Shown here in pieces: positions 1-8,299 of a stretch of 64,000 nucleotides of DNA; within the stretch, counting starts at the first letter, position 1, and the number at the start of each line of letters is the position of its first letter. The stretch covers positions 124,001 through 188,000 of the forward strand of contig NZ_JAQGCZ010000002.1 in assembly GCF_027706845.1 (NCBI RefSeq), written 5' to 3'. The stretch comes from Mycolicibacterium sp. BiH015 (GTDB taxonomy: Bacteria > Actinomycetota > Actinomycetes > Mycobacteriales > Mycobacteriaceae). A program made the position numbers and the translations under genes. The notes beneath the pieces were generated by a model that had not been told where the DNA came from, did no database searches, and saw nothing but the letters and a program-made list of their open reading frames with translations.

Positions 1-261
1 GTCGGCATCGTGGTGCTGCTGATCGCGACCAGTGTGGCGGTCCTGGTGTTCTTCGGCAAAGACCGTCGCGGTGAATCACAGTGGCGGGTGCGCATCGCCC
101 CGGCGCTCGGGCTAGTCGGGTTGCTCGGATCGCTGGTGCTGATCCTGACCAACCTCAGCGACCTCGTCGGCGGTTCAGGTGTTCTTGCGTGGGTCATCAT
201 CGGGTTGCTCGTCGGCGCATTCGTCGCGGGCACCGTGGTCGGCCGCAAGGTGTCGGCATGA
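1..261 (+). CDS. APC-family amino acid/amine permease, C-terminal end only
   Basis: The reading frame is open from the first base, so this is the 3' end of a gene that begins outside the window. About 86 residues are visible. They contain two hydrophobic segments separated by a short loop, the usual end of an APC-superfamily permease, after a basic cytoplasmic stretch (KDRRGESQWRVR). The stop codon overlaps the ATG of the glutamine-synthetase-like gene by 4 nt, so the two are probably translated together. That coupling suggests the permease imports the substrate of the ligase. Family assignment rests on a short hydrophobic tail and on context, so the substrate cannot be given. Confidence 0.6.
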   Translation, partial: VGIVVLLIATSVAVLVFFGKDRRGESQWRVRIAPALGLVGLLGSLVLILTNLSDLVGGSGVLAWVIIGLLVGAFVAGTVVGRKVSA

Positions 262-1595
262 CCCAGTTGTCCGAGCGTGCCGTCACCGTGGGTGCAGACA
301 GGGTCAGGGAAGGGATTGCCGACGGCTCGCTGACCGAGATCGAGGTCGCGTGGAGCGACCCCTTCGGCCACGCCGCAGGCAAGCGCATCCCGGCTGCCCA
401 GTTCCTCGATCGAGCCACCGGTACCGGTTTCGCATTCTGCGAGGCGGCACTCGGATGGAACACCGACGGCACAGTGATCGACTCGCTGAATCTGACGAAC
501 TGGGATGGCGGATATCCGGATGTGTATGCGGTGCCGGACTTCTCGACGCTCACACGGCTACCGTGGCGGCCGGGGGTCGGTCACGTCATCTCCGACATCG
601 TCACTCATCATCGCACTCCGTCGCTGCTGGACGCCCGCGGCGTGCTGCGTCGGGTACTCAGCCGGCTGGAAGGTCTGGGGTACACGGCCAAGGTCGGCGT
701 CGAGTTCGAGTTCTATCTACTGAACACCGACGGGTCGCCGATCATCGACCGGATCCAGGCCTACTCTCTGGAGAACGCGAACGCGCTCGACCCGCTGATC
801 GCCGACCTGTACGAAACCCTGGGCGCCTTCACGCGTTTGGAAGGTATCCAGACCGAGTACGGACCGGGACAGGTGGAGACCAACCTGGTGTACACCGACG
901 CACTGGCCGCGGCCGACGACAGTGCCCGGCTCAAATACGCCGCCAAAGAGGTGGCGCGCAGGCACGGTAAACTCGCCAGCTTCATGCCCAAACCCTTCTC
1001 TGAGCACTCGGGAAGCTCTGCGCACCTGCATATCTCGCTGTGGCGCGACGACCAGCCCGTTTTCGATCCGGAGGATGGTGCCGAGAGCCGGGATGCGCGG
1101 TACGCCATTGCGGGCCTGTTCGAACACCTGCCTTCGATCACTTTGTTCGGCGCGCATTCCGTCAACGCGTACCGCCGGTTCGCGCCTGACACGTTCGCAC
1201 CCGACACGGTGAACTGGAGCCGAGACAACCGCAGCGCCGCCATCCGCTCGCTGATCGAAGACGCGCCCGGGTCTTCGCGCATCGAATTACGCTCCGGTGC
1301 CTCCGATTCGAACCCGTACTGGTTGATCGCGTCGGCCCTGGCGGCGATCATCGCGGGACTGGAGGCGCGGCGGGAACCGCCGCAGGCCGCGCGAGGGAAC
1401 CTTTACGGCAAGGGCACACCGCTTCCCGATTCATTGGGAACCGCTGTCGCGTTGGCCATTCAGGACGACACCATCCTGGACATCCTCGGCGAGCAGTCAG
1501 TGCTCGACTTCGCCGCGATCGCGCGCAGCGAATGGGATCAGTACGTCGGTCACGTCAGCGACTGGGAACGTCACCGCTACCTGGCCACGTCGTGA
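258..1595 (+). CDS. Glutamine synthetase-like gamma-glutamyl ligase
   Basis: This 445-residue protein has the glutamine synthetase catalytic fold. The metal/ATP motif VEFEFY lies near residue 150, the HLHISLW strand near 256, NRSAAIR near 323 and the ELRSGASDSNPY strand near 340. It is close to the length of GS-like ligases such as PuuA and GlnA3/GlnA4, which glutamylate amines rather than ammonia. I chose the ATG at 258 because it overlaps the upstream permease stop by 4 nt and gives a normal N-terminus; a longer in-frame extension lies inside the permease. It is coupled to the permease upstream and, through a GTGA overlap, to a flavin monooxygenase downstream. I infer that it gamma-glutamylates an imported amine before oxidation. 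The substrate is unknown and true glutamine synthesis is unlikely. Confidence 0.85.
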   Translation: MTQLSERAVTVGADRVREGIADGSLTEIEVAWSDPFGHAAGKRIPAAQFLDRATGTGFAFCEAALGWNTDGTVIDSLNLTNWDGGYPDVYAVPDFSTLTRLPWRPGVGHVISDIVTHHRTPSLLDARGVLRRVLSRLEGLGYTAKVGVEFEFYLLNTDGSPIIDRIQAYSLENANALDPLIADLYETLGAFTRLEGIQTEYGPGQVETNLVYTDALAAADDSARLKYAAKEVARRHGKLASFMPKPFSEHSGSSAHLHISLWRDDQPVFDPEDGAESRDARYAIAGLFEHLPSITLFGAHSVNAYRRFAPDTFAPDTVNWSRDNRSAAIRSLIEDAPGSSRIELRSGASDSNPYWLIASALAAIIAGLEARREPPQAARGNLYGKGTPLPDSLGTAVALAIQDDTILDILGEQSVLDFAAIARSEWDQYVGHVSDWERHRYLATS

Positions 1596-2629
1596 GCGAA
1601 GCGGAGATTCGGGCAGCAGTGACCGCGCCCCGGTTCGGGGTATGGGCACCGGTGTACGGCAATCATGGTGCCCGCCACCACCCGCTGGACCCGCCGGATG
1701 CCAGCTACCGCCGCAACCGCGACCTCATCGTGCACGCCGAAAGGGTCGGATTCGACGCGACGCTGGTGGCCCAGCACGTGATCCATCCCAGTGACGTCGA
1801 GGACGACGTGCTCGAGACGTGGTCGACGTTGGCAGCCCTGGCCGAAGCGACGGAGACTATCGAGCTGATCGGAGCGATCAAGCCGTTGCTGTTGAACCCG
1901 TTGGTGTTCGCCAAGATTGCCGCGAACATCTCCGACATCTCAGCCGGTCGCCTCTCGATCAACGTGGTCAGCGGATGGTTCCTGCCAGAGCTGGAAGCCC
2001 TCGGCGTCGGCGGCCTGGACCACGATGACCGCTACGCCCACACCAGGGAGTGGCTGGACACCGTGACCGCCTTGTGGGCTGGTAAGCAGGTCGACACCGG
2101 CGGACGGCAGCCTGCGCTGGTGCGGCCGGTGCCGCGAAGCGTGCCCCCGGTGTACGTCGGTGGGGAGTCCGAGCCGGGCCGCGCGCTCGCGGCGGCGACC
2201 GCCGACGTCTTCTTCATCAACGGCAGGCCACTGGCCGACACCGAGGACGTCATCGCCGATCTGACATCGCGCCGGGCCGCCGGCCCGCCGCTGCGGTTCG
2301 GCCTGTCGGCGTTCGTGATCGCCCGGGAGACCGATGCCGAGGCGCAGGCGGAGGCCGAGCACCTGCAGGCGCTTGTCGACGCCGAGGTCCGCCCGGAGAT
2401 CTCCGGCGGCACCGACCCGAAGACTCAGATGTACAAGGTGCTGGCGGGAACCAGCCGCGTCGGTTCGAACGGCGGCACGCTCGCGGGCCTGGTCGGCAGC
2501 TACGACACCGTCGCCCACCGGATCTCGGCGTTCCACGCCGCGGGCATCGAGCTGTTCATGCTGCAGTTCCAGCCGATCGAAACCGAACTGGACCGGTTCG
2601 CCGAACACCTCATTCCCCGATTCCGCTGA
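1592..2629 (+). CDS. Bacterial-luciferase-like (LLM) flavin monooxygenase, SfnG-like
   Basis: This 345-residue TIM-barrel enzyme belongs to the FMNH2/F420-dependent luciferase-like family. The motifs ISAGRLSINVVSGWF and HDDRYAHTREWLD are typical of dimethylsulfone monooxygenase SfnG and alkanesulfonate monooxygenase SsuD, which split C-S bonds with FMNH2 and O2. The GTG start at 1592 overlaps the stop of the ligase (GTGA), which argues against the longer in-frame start at 1532. An SfnB/DszC-like enzyme follows 11 nt downstream. The pair resembles the sfn sulfur-scavenging genes, while the linked permease and ligase point to an amine-bearing substrate. No reductase partner is nearby, so reduced flavin must come from elsewhere. 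Confidence 0.8.
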   Translation: MSEAEIRAAVTAPRFGVWAPVYGNHGARHHPLDPPDASYRRNRDLIVHAERVGFDATLVAQHVIHPSDVEDDVLETWSTLAALAEATETIELIGAIKPLLLNPLVFAKIAANISDISAGRLSINVVSGWFLPELEALGVGGLDHDDRYAHTREWLDTVTALWAGKQVDTGGRQPALVRPVPRSVPPVYVGGESEPGRALAAATADVFFINGRPLADTEDVIADLTSRRAAGPPLRFGLSAFVIARETDAEAQAEAEHLQALVDAEVRPEISGGTDPKTQMYKVLAGTSRVGSNGGTLAGLVGSYDTVAHRISAFHAAGIELFMLQFQPIETELDRFAEHLIPRFR

Positions 2630-2640
2630 CCCAAGGAGCG

Positions 2641-3849
2641 ATGATGACCGTCACGGCTACCGGTGAAGTGACCGGCGACGTCGCCGAGCGTCTGGCACGG
2701 CTCTCGCCGATCGTCGAGGCCCTGCGGGCCGAGGATCCATCTGCCGAACGGGAACGGGTCCTGCAACACGACGCGGTCACCGAGTTGCGCCGCACCGGCG
2801 TTCTGAGCCTGCGGGTGCCGAAGCGGTACGGCGGCCCCGGCGGCAGCGTGCGGGACGTGCTGTCCGCTGTGATCCACATTGCTTCAGGGAGTTCCAACGT
2901 GGCGCAGGCCCTTCGGGCCCACTTCGGTTTCGCCGAACGCCTGCTGAGCAACCGGGCCACCGAGGCCGAGCGGTTCGAGTGGTTTCCGAAGATCAACGCC
3001 GGCCTCGTCTTCGGCAATGCCATCACCGACGCGAAGGGCCGCACGCCAGGCAGTTCGGACACCACCGTCCTGCCCGACGCCGACGGCGTACTGCGGCTCA
3101 ACGGCCACAAGTTCTATTCGACAGGAACGCTCTACGCCGACGTCATCGCAGTGTCGGCAATTGATGCCCGCGGCAATGACGTGCAGGTCATCGTGCCGAC
3201 CGACCGGGCCGGTGTCGAGCTGTTCGACGACTGGGACGGATTCGGGCAGCGCACCACCGCCAGCGGCGCCACTCGATTCACCGAGGTCGAGATCGCGCCG
3301 GTCGAGGTGACGACGGTGTCCGACGGGAACCACCTCGGGCACAGCACCACGTTCCTGCAGCTGTACCTCGCGGCCGTGGCTGCAGGAATCGCCGTGGCAG
3401 TGCGCAACGGTGCCGTCGACTACGTACAGACGCGGGCGCGTCCGGCGGCCCACTCATTGGCCAACCGTGCCGCCGAGGATCCGTTCGTGCTGCATGCCGT
3501 CGGTGAGATCGGCGCTGCCGCAGCCGCTGCCGAGGCGCTGGTGCTGTCGGCGGCCGACGCTCTCGACGCACTGGTCGACAGCGGTGCTCAAAGCGATCCG
3601 TCTGCGCTGGCCGACGTCGCGGTCGTCGTCGCGGCGGCACAGCTCGTCGCCGAACGGCTCACACTGGACGCCGCCCAACGACTTTTCGACACCGGGGGAG
3701 CGTCCGCGACGTCGCGGAAGCTGAACCTGGACCGGCACTGGCGCAACATCCGCACCGTGGCCAGTCACAATCCGCTGGACTATAAGGCGCACGCGGTCGG
3801 CAACTACCTTGTCAACGGAACGACACCGCCGGCCAACGGCTACTTCTGA
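2641..3849 (+). CDS. Acyl-CoA dehydrogenase-fold flavin monooxygenase, SfnB/DszC-like
   Basis: This 402-residue protein has the acyl-CoA dehydrogenase fold of the SfnB/DszC group, which uses reduced flavin and O2 rather than oxidising an acyl-CoA. Visible marks are RVPKRYGGPGG near residue 60, GHKFYSTGTLYAD near 155, DWDGFGQRTTASG near 198, and the C-terminal LDRHWRNIRTVASHNP. The last motif recurs in the two DszC-like proteins further on. An AAGGAG ribosome site lies just upstream of the ATG at 2641, which is followed by a second ATG. It is the last gene of the permease-ligase-SfnG-like operon and meets the AprA-like operon tail to tail. A sulfur-oxygenating role is inferred from family and neighbours. 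Confidence 0.8.
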   Translation: MMTVTATGEVTGDVAERLARLSPIVEALRAEDPSAERERVLQHDAVTELRRTGVLSLRVPKRYGGPGGSVRDVLSAVIHIASGSSNVAQALRAHFGFAERLLSNRATEAERFEWFPKINAGLVFGNAITDAKGRTPGSSDTTVLPDADGVLRLNGHKFYSTGTLYADVIAVSAIDARGNDVQVIVPTDRAGVELFDDWDGFGQRTTASGATRFTEVEIAPVEVTTVSDGNHLGHSTTFLQLYLAAVAAGIAVAVRNGAVDYVQTRARPAAHSLANRAAEDPFVLHAVGEIGAAAAAAEALVLSAADALDALVDSGAQSDPSALADVAVVVAAAQLVAERLTLDAAQRLFDTGGASATSRKLNLDRHWRNIRTVASHNPLDYKAHAVGNYLVNGTTPPANGYF

Positions 3850-3863
3850 TCCGTCGACTCGCA

Positions 3864-3992
3864 CCGCGAGCGCGCATGTCTGCACTGCGACACGCCGCAC
3901 TACGCGGTGCGCGACGCGTGTTCGTCTCCGTCGAGCGTGCGTGAAATGCCACGCACGCCCGCGCGCCGCTGTGCGGACGCGCGCGCTCGCGG
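3864..3992. repeat. Dispersed intergenic repeat with terminal inverted arms (copy 1)
   Basis: The gap between two convergent operons holds a GC-rich block bounded by 21-nt inverted arms at 3864-3884 and 3972-3992. The arms match at 18 of 21 positions when one is reverse-complemented. The right 67 nt (3926-3992) align without gaps to 18406-18472, with 50 of 67 bases identical by hand count; both contain AATGCCA and the arm ending GCGCGCTCGCGG. The element has no coding content and no target-site duplication was found. It could be a non-autonomous mobile repeat. Because it sits between convergent stops it could also act as a bidirectional terminator, although no U-tract is present. Confidence 0.55.
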
Positions 3993-4011
3993 AGCGGGTC
4001 GGCGGCCGAGT

Positions 4012-6696
4012 CTAGGTCGCCGCTTCCAGCGCGCGCCGCGCGTAAGCGCGGACATCGGCGTCTCGGTCGTCCAGCGCGCCGGAGAGCGCCTGGCGGGCCG
4101 CATCCTCCGAGGAAGCCCACCGTGTCAGGCTGAGCACCGCAGCCTTGCGCACGTCAAGGTGAGGATCCGAGAGTGCCTGCGACAGCGGTGGAACAGCGGT
4201 TGACGGTGACGGCGCACCCGCCAGCGCGCGTGCCGCGCCCTGGCGGATCTGCCATGCTGACGCCGCCAGTGCCTTCTCGACCGCCGACACGTCGGCGTCA
4301 TCCCAGCCGATCTCTCCGATCGCAGCCAGCGCCGCTGCCCGCACCAAAGGATCCGTATCGTCGATCAGAAGCCGCACCGTGGTGGCCCCGCGGCGCAATG
4401 TGCCGAGGCCATTGGCGACAGCGATGCGTACCTCGCGGTTGGTGTCGCTGTGGGCCTCGGCCACTCCGTCGACATCGTCGACGGACACCAGTGCGCGCAC
4501 CGCGTCGATACGCACCCGATGGTCACCGTCAGCGGCGAGGCGCCGGTACAGATCGCGGTCGCCCGCGCGTCGGGCGGCCAGCACGTAGACCGCAGCACCA
4601 CGTACGACAGGATCTGTCGAATCGACATACCGCCGAATGGGTTTCGGATCCGGTATCACTTCGACGAGTTCACGGATCCCGTCCGCTGCAACCTGTCGCA
4701 CCTCGACGTCCTCGTCGCCGAGTGCGGCGATCAGCGGCTTCGAATAGCCATCGCACAACGTCTCGGTGAGTACGTCCACAGCGGTTCGGCGGACACCGGC
4801 ATCGACATCGCCCAGGAAGGGTTGCAGATCGGTGATCGAGGGTTCGTCCATGGCCAGCACCGCCGCGATCCGCGGGGACGGTGGCTGCGCGGCCGGTGCT
4901 GCAATGCGTGACACCTCCGATGCCGGTGCCCGGCCGCCGGCGAGTTCGGGTTCTGCCACAGGGATGGGTTCGGTTTCACCACTTGGCAATCCGTCCAGCC
5001 CGGGCACCGGCACGAAGTACGGCGCAACGGGACGCTTGAGGAACTCGATGTCGCCGCCGTCGGTCTTGCGCAGGTTGAGGTGGTAGCGCCACTCGGTATC
5101 GTTACGCTCGGGCAGGTCCCTGCGGTCGTGATACAGCCCCCAGCGGGACTCGGTGCGGGTCAGCGACGACCGCGCCGCCATCTCGGCGCAGTCACGGATG
5201 AACGACACCTCCACCGCGCGCATCAGCTCATGCGGTGTGGTGACGCCGATCCCGGCCACCTCGTCCCGCATCCGCTGAAATGCCTCCACGGCCAAGGACA
5301 GCTTCGTCGCCGTCTTCGGCGGCGCGACATAATCGTTGACGAAGCGGCGTAACTTGTACTCGACCTGCGGCTGCGGAGGCCCGTCCGGGTTACGCAGCGG
5401 CCGGTAGATCAGCTCGTGCGCGGCGGCGACCTGATCGGCCGGAAGCCTTTGGGGCGCAGTCACGTCGGCGAGGGTGGATGCTGCGTGCGCGCCCGCCAAA
5501 TCGCCGTAGACGAAGGCGCCGATCATATAGTTGTGCGGCACACAGGCCAGATCACCCGCCGCGTACAGGCCCGGCACAGTGGTGCGCGCGTTCTCGTCGA
5601 CCCACACCCCTGAGGCGGAATGGCCACTGCACAGCCCGATTTCGGAGATGTGCATCTCGATGTCGTGTGTGCGGTAGTCGTGGCCCCGGTTGGCGTGGAA
5701 CGTTCCGCGGGTGGGGCGCTCGGTGGTGTGCAGTATCCCTTCTAGCGCGCTGAGTGTCTCGTCGGGCAGGTGGCTGACCTTCAAGTAGATGGGGCCGCGC
5801 GCCGATTCCATCTCGCTCTTGACCTCGGCCATCATCTGCCCGGACCAGTAGTCGGAATCGACGAAACGCTCGCCGTGTGCGTTGACCTGGTATCCGCCGA
5901 AAGGGTTGGCGACGTAGGCGCATGCCGGCCCGTTGTAGTCCTTGATGAGGGGGTTGATCTGGAAGCACTCGATTCCGGACAGCTCAGCGCCGGCGTGGAA
6001 GGCCATCGAGTAGCCGTCGCCGGCGTTCGTCGGGTTCTCGTAGGTGCCGTAAAGATAGCCCGACGCAGGGAGCCCGAGCCGGCCGCACGCCCCCGTGGCG
6101 AGGATGACCGCCTTGGCTGCGACCACGACGAACTCCCCGGTGCGGCTGTTCAGCGCGGCAGCGCCGACCGCCCGACCTTCACTGGTGAGCACCCGAACCG
6201 GCACCAGCCGGTTCTCGATGCGGATCTTCTCGCGCATCGTGCGCTGCCGCAGCACGCGGTAGAGAGCTTTCTTGACGTCCTTGCCCTCGGGCATCGGCAG
6301 GACGTAGGAGCCCGACCGGTGCACCCGGCGCACCGCGTACTCGCCGTGCTCGTCCTTCTCGAACTTCACGCCGTAGCGCTCCAGCCGCTGCACCATCGCG
6401 AAACCGCGGGTGGCGGTCTGATAGACGGTGCGCTGGTTGACGATTCCGTCGTTGGCACGCGTGATCTCGGCGACGTAGTCCTCGGGTGACGCCTTGCCCG
6501 GGATCACTGCGTTGTTGACGCCGTCCATGCCCATGGCCAGCGCGCCGGAATGGCGCACATGGGCTTTCTCCGACAACAGCACCTCAGCACCGTTCTCGGC
6601 CGCCGTCAGAGCCGCCATGGTTCCCGCGGTGCCGCCGCCGATGACAAGGACGTCGCAGTTCAGGCGGACGGCGTCGTCGAGAGAGGGAATCTGCAT
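4012..6696 (-). CDS. AprA/fumarate-reductase-like flavoprotein with C-terminal HEAT repeats
   Basis: This is an 894-residue two-part protein. Residues 1-570 form an FAD flavoprotein of the fumarate reductase/adenylylsulfate reductase alpha family. They carry the dinucleotide motif VIGGGTAG near residue 18, then HSGALAMGMDGVNNA, which resembles the AprA RSGAVAQGLSAIN segment, and a C-terminal FAD motif VPGLYAAGDLA near 380. From about residue 610 to the end there are eight or more HEAT/PBS-lyase-like helical repeats (recurring DxDxxVRxxAxxAL). Adenylylsulfate reductases do not normally carry such a tail. It is the last gene of the GntR-ferredoxin-ABC operon and its ATG shares an ATGA with the stop of the ATPase gene. 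With the two-cluster ferredoxin it could form an AprAB-like complex acting on sulfite or another oxyanion. The reaction and direction are not known. Confidence 0.8.
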   Translation of the reverse strand: MQIPSLDDAVRLNCDVLVIGGGTAGTMAALTAAENGAEVLLSEKAHVRHSGALAMGMDGVNNAVIPGKASPEDYVAEITRANDGIVNQRTVYQTATRGFAMVQRLERYGVKFEKDEHGEYAVRRVHRSGSYVLPMPEGKDVKKALYRVLRQRTMREKIRIENRLVPVRVLTSEGRAVGAAALNSRTGEFVVVAAKAVILATGACGRLGLPASGYLYGTYENPTNAGDGYSMAFHAGAELSGIECFQINPLIKDYNGPACAYVANPFGGYQVNAHGERFVDSDYWSGQMMAEVKSEMESARGPIYLKVSHLPDETLSALEGILHTTERPTRGTFHANRGHDYRTHDIEMHISEIGLCSGHSASGVWVDENARTTVPGLYAAGDLACVPHNYMIGAFVYGDLAGAHAASTLADVTAPQRLPADQVAAAHELIYRPLRNPDGPPQPQVEYKLRRFVNDYVAPPKTATKLSLAVEAFQRMRDEVAGIGVTTPHELMRAVEVSFIRDCAEMAARSSLTRTESRWGLYHDRRDLPERNDTEWRYHLNLRKTDGGDIEFLKRPVAPYFVPVPGLDGLPSGETEPIPVAEPELAGGRAPASEVSRIAAPAAQPPSPRIAAVLAMDEPSITDLQPFLGDVDAGVRRTAVDVLTETLCDGYSKPLIAALGDEDVEVRQVAADGIRELVEVIPDPKPIRRYVDSTDPVVRGAAVYVLAARRAGDRDLYRRLAADGDHRVRIDAVRALVSVDDVDGVAEAHSDTNREVRIAVANGLGTLRRGATTVRLLIDDTDPLVRAAALAAIGEIGWDDADVSAVEKALAASAWQIRQGAARALAGAPSPSTAVPPLSQALSDPHLDVRKAAVLSLTRWASSEDAARQALSGALDDRDADVRAYARRALEAAT

Positions 6697-7439
6697 CAGG
6701 AAACAAGCTCCGAATGGTCGAGTGCGGCAATCACCTCAGCGCGCAGCGCGGCGCGTGAGACGAAGCTGTCGCGGGGGGACGGGACGTCGAGCAGGGCCCG
6801 TAACGGCTGACCGGCACGGCCGAGGACGGCGATGCGGTCACCGAGCAGGAGTGCCTCATCGACGTCGTGGGTGACGAAGACGACGGTCGTCGGGTGAGCG
6901 CGCCAGGTGTCGATGAGCAGGCGCTGCATCGTGGATCTCGTCTGAGTGTCCAGGGCCCCGAAGGGTTCGTCCATCATGACGGCCCGGGGTGCGCCTGCGA
7001 GCCCACGAGCGAGCTGGACGCGTTGGCGCATCCCGCCCGACAGGCTCTTGGGCAGGTACTTCTCGAATCCGGCAAGCCCGACGTCGCCGATCCACCTGAG
7101 GGCTTCCTCACGGCGGCCTTGCCGGGGGCGGCCGGCGAGTTCGAGCGCAAGCTCGACATTGGATTGTACTGTGCGCCAGGGCAACAGGGCGTTGTCCTGG
7201 AACACCATGGCCCGATCCCGGGATGTGGTGGCGACCCTTGTGCCGTCGGCGACCACGTCCCCGCTGTCGGGAGCCAGCAGCCCGGCCAGCGCCCGTAGCA
7301 CCGTGGACTTTCCGCAGCCGGAGGGTCCTGTGAGCACCAGGATCTCGCCGGACCGTACGTCGAGGGTCAATCCGTCGACCACCGGGGCCCCCCCGTAGCT
7401 CAGGACGAGGTCCCGCAGTTCGAAAGTGAGCCCTGTCAT
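6696..7439 (-). CDS. ABC transporter ATPase, SsuB/TauB-like
   Basis: This 247-residue nucleotide-binding subunit has all the hallmarks: Walker A GPSGCGKST near residue 39, Q-loop VFQDNALLPW, signature LSGGMRQR, Walker B VMMDEP and the switch His in FVTHDVDEA. The closest named families are SsuB and TauB, which power uptake of sulfonates and taurine. It overlaps the permease stop upstream and the flavoprotein start downstream by 4 nt each, so it is an integral part of the operon. The substrate is decided by the binding protein of the operon, which is unusual here. Sulfonate uptake is therefore a family-level guess. Confidence 0.88.
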   Translation of the reverse strand: MTGLTFELRDLVLSYGGAPVVDGLTLDVRSGEILVLTGPSGCGKSTVLRALAGLLAPDSGDVVADGTRVATTSRDRAMVFQDNALLPWRTVQSNVELALELAGRPRQGRREEALRWIGDVGLAGFEKYLPKSLSGGMRQRVQLARGLAGAPRAVMMDEPFGALDTQTRSTMQRLLIDTWRAHPTTVVFVTHDVDEALLLGDRIAVLGRAGQPLRALLDVPSPRDSFVSRAALRAEVIAALDHSELVS

Positions 7440-8299
7440 TGCGATTTCTCCTCACCGCGCGGCAGCCACCGCGTGACGCGCCGACCGATCAGTTCGACTG
7501 CGGCCGACGTCGCGAAGCCGAGCACACCGATCGTGATGATGCCGACGAACACGTCGGGATAGGCGAGCACCGTGTAGGCCTGCCAGGTCCGGTAGCCGAC
7601 GCCGAGGCGTCCGGAGATCATCTCTGCGGAGATGACGCAGATCCAGGCGACACCGATTCCGACTGACAACCCGCCGAAGACTCCGGGAAGTATCCCGGGC
7701 ACCACGACTCGCACGATCACATCCCAGCGGCTGCCGCCGAGTGTGCGCACCGAATCCTCCCAGAGCGTCGGCAATGCACGCACAGCGTGACGGGTGCTGA
7801 CCATGATCGGGAAGTACGCGGCAAGGAATGTGATGAACACTATTCCCGCTTCGTCGGTGGGAAACAGCAGGATCGCGACGGGCACGATCGCGATTGCAGG
7901 GATGGGGCGGGCCAGTTCGGTGAGGGGCCCGAATACGTTGGCGAACTTCGCCGATCGGCCGAGCAGGATTCCGGTGACGACCCCGGCCACGGCGGCGATG
8001 GCGAACCCGGTGAGGATGCGAATCAGCGACTGACCGAGGTCGAGCCAGTACTCGTGGGTCGAGATCCGGGAACCGAGGGCGGCGACGATGTCGGTGACGG
8101 TGGGCAGCGTGTCGAAGCGCAGCCAGAGCCGAACGTCGTTGGCGGTCAGCACCTGCCAGAGCCCGACCGCTGCAGTGACCGACCCGATGCGCACCAGCCA
8201 CGAGAGCCACGGCGTCTTGCGCGCCGCGCTGGATGGCGGCCTGACGGGGGTGATGGCGGCGGGGACGTCGGTGGTCATCAGCGCGGGGGGCGTGGTCAT
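7436..8299 (-). CDS. ABC transporter permease, SsuC/TauC-like
   Basis: This 287-residue inner-membrane subunit has about six transmembrane segments and the EAA coupling loop (TLGGSRWDVIVRVVVPGILPG). It belongs to the BPD_transp_1 group that serves sulfonates, taurine and nitrate. I placed the start at the ATG at 8299 because it overlaps the stop of the binding-protein gene by 4 nt; the longer in-frame extension reads through that gene and is low in hydrophobicity. The N-terminus has a 30-residue polar, Pro/Ala-rich stretch before the first membrane helix. It presumably pairs with the ATPase that follows. Confidence 0.88.
   Translation of the reverse strand: MTTPPALMTTDVPAAITPVRPPSSAARKTPWLSWLVRIGSVTAAVGLWQVLTANDVRLWLRFDTLPTVTDIVAALGSRISTHEYWLDLGQSLIRILTGFAIAAVAGVVTGILLGRSAKFANVFGPLTELARPIPAIAIVPVAILLFPTDEAGIVFITFLAAYFPIMVSTRHAVRALPTLWEDSVRTLGGSRWDVIVRVVVPGILPGVFGGLSVGIGVAWICVISAEMISGRLGVGYRTWQAYTVLAYPDVFVGIITIGVLGFATSAAVELIGRRVTRWLPRGEEKSQ

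Noticed and set aside
258..1595. Housekeeping glutamine synthetase
   Set aside because: The operon context (permease, flavin monooxygenases) and overall similarity to amine gamma-glutamyl ligases argue against a role as the main GlnA.
2641..3849. Fatty-acid beta-oxidation role for the three acyl-CoA dehydrogenase-like genes
   Set aside because: All three carry the DszC/SfnB end motif (LDRxWRN) and lie among flavin monooxygenases and transporters, with no thiolase, hydratase or CoA ligase nearby.
3809..4015. Small ORFs across the repeat between the two convergent operons
   Set aside because: They follow from the GC-rich repeat and lack ribosome sites or recognisable domains.
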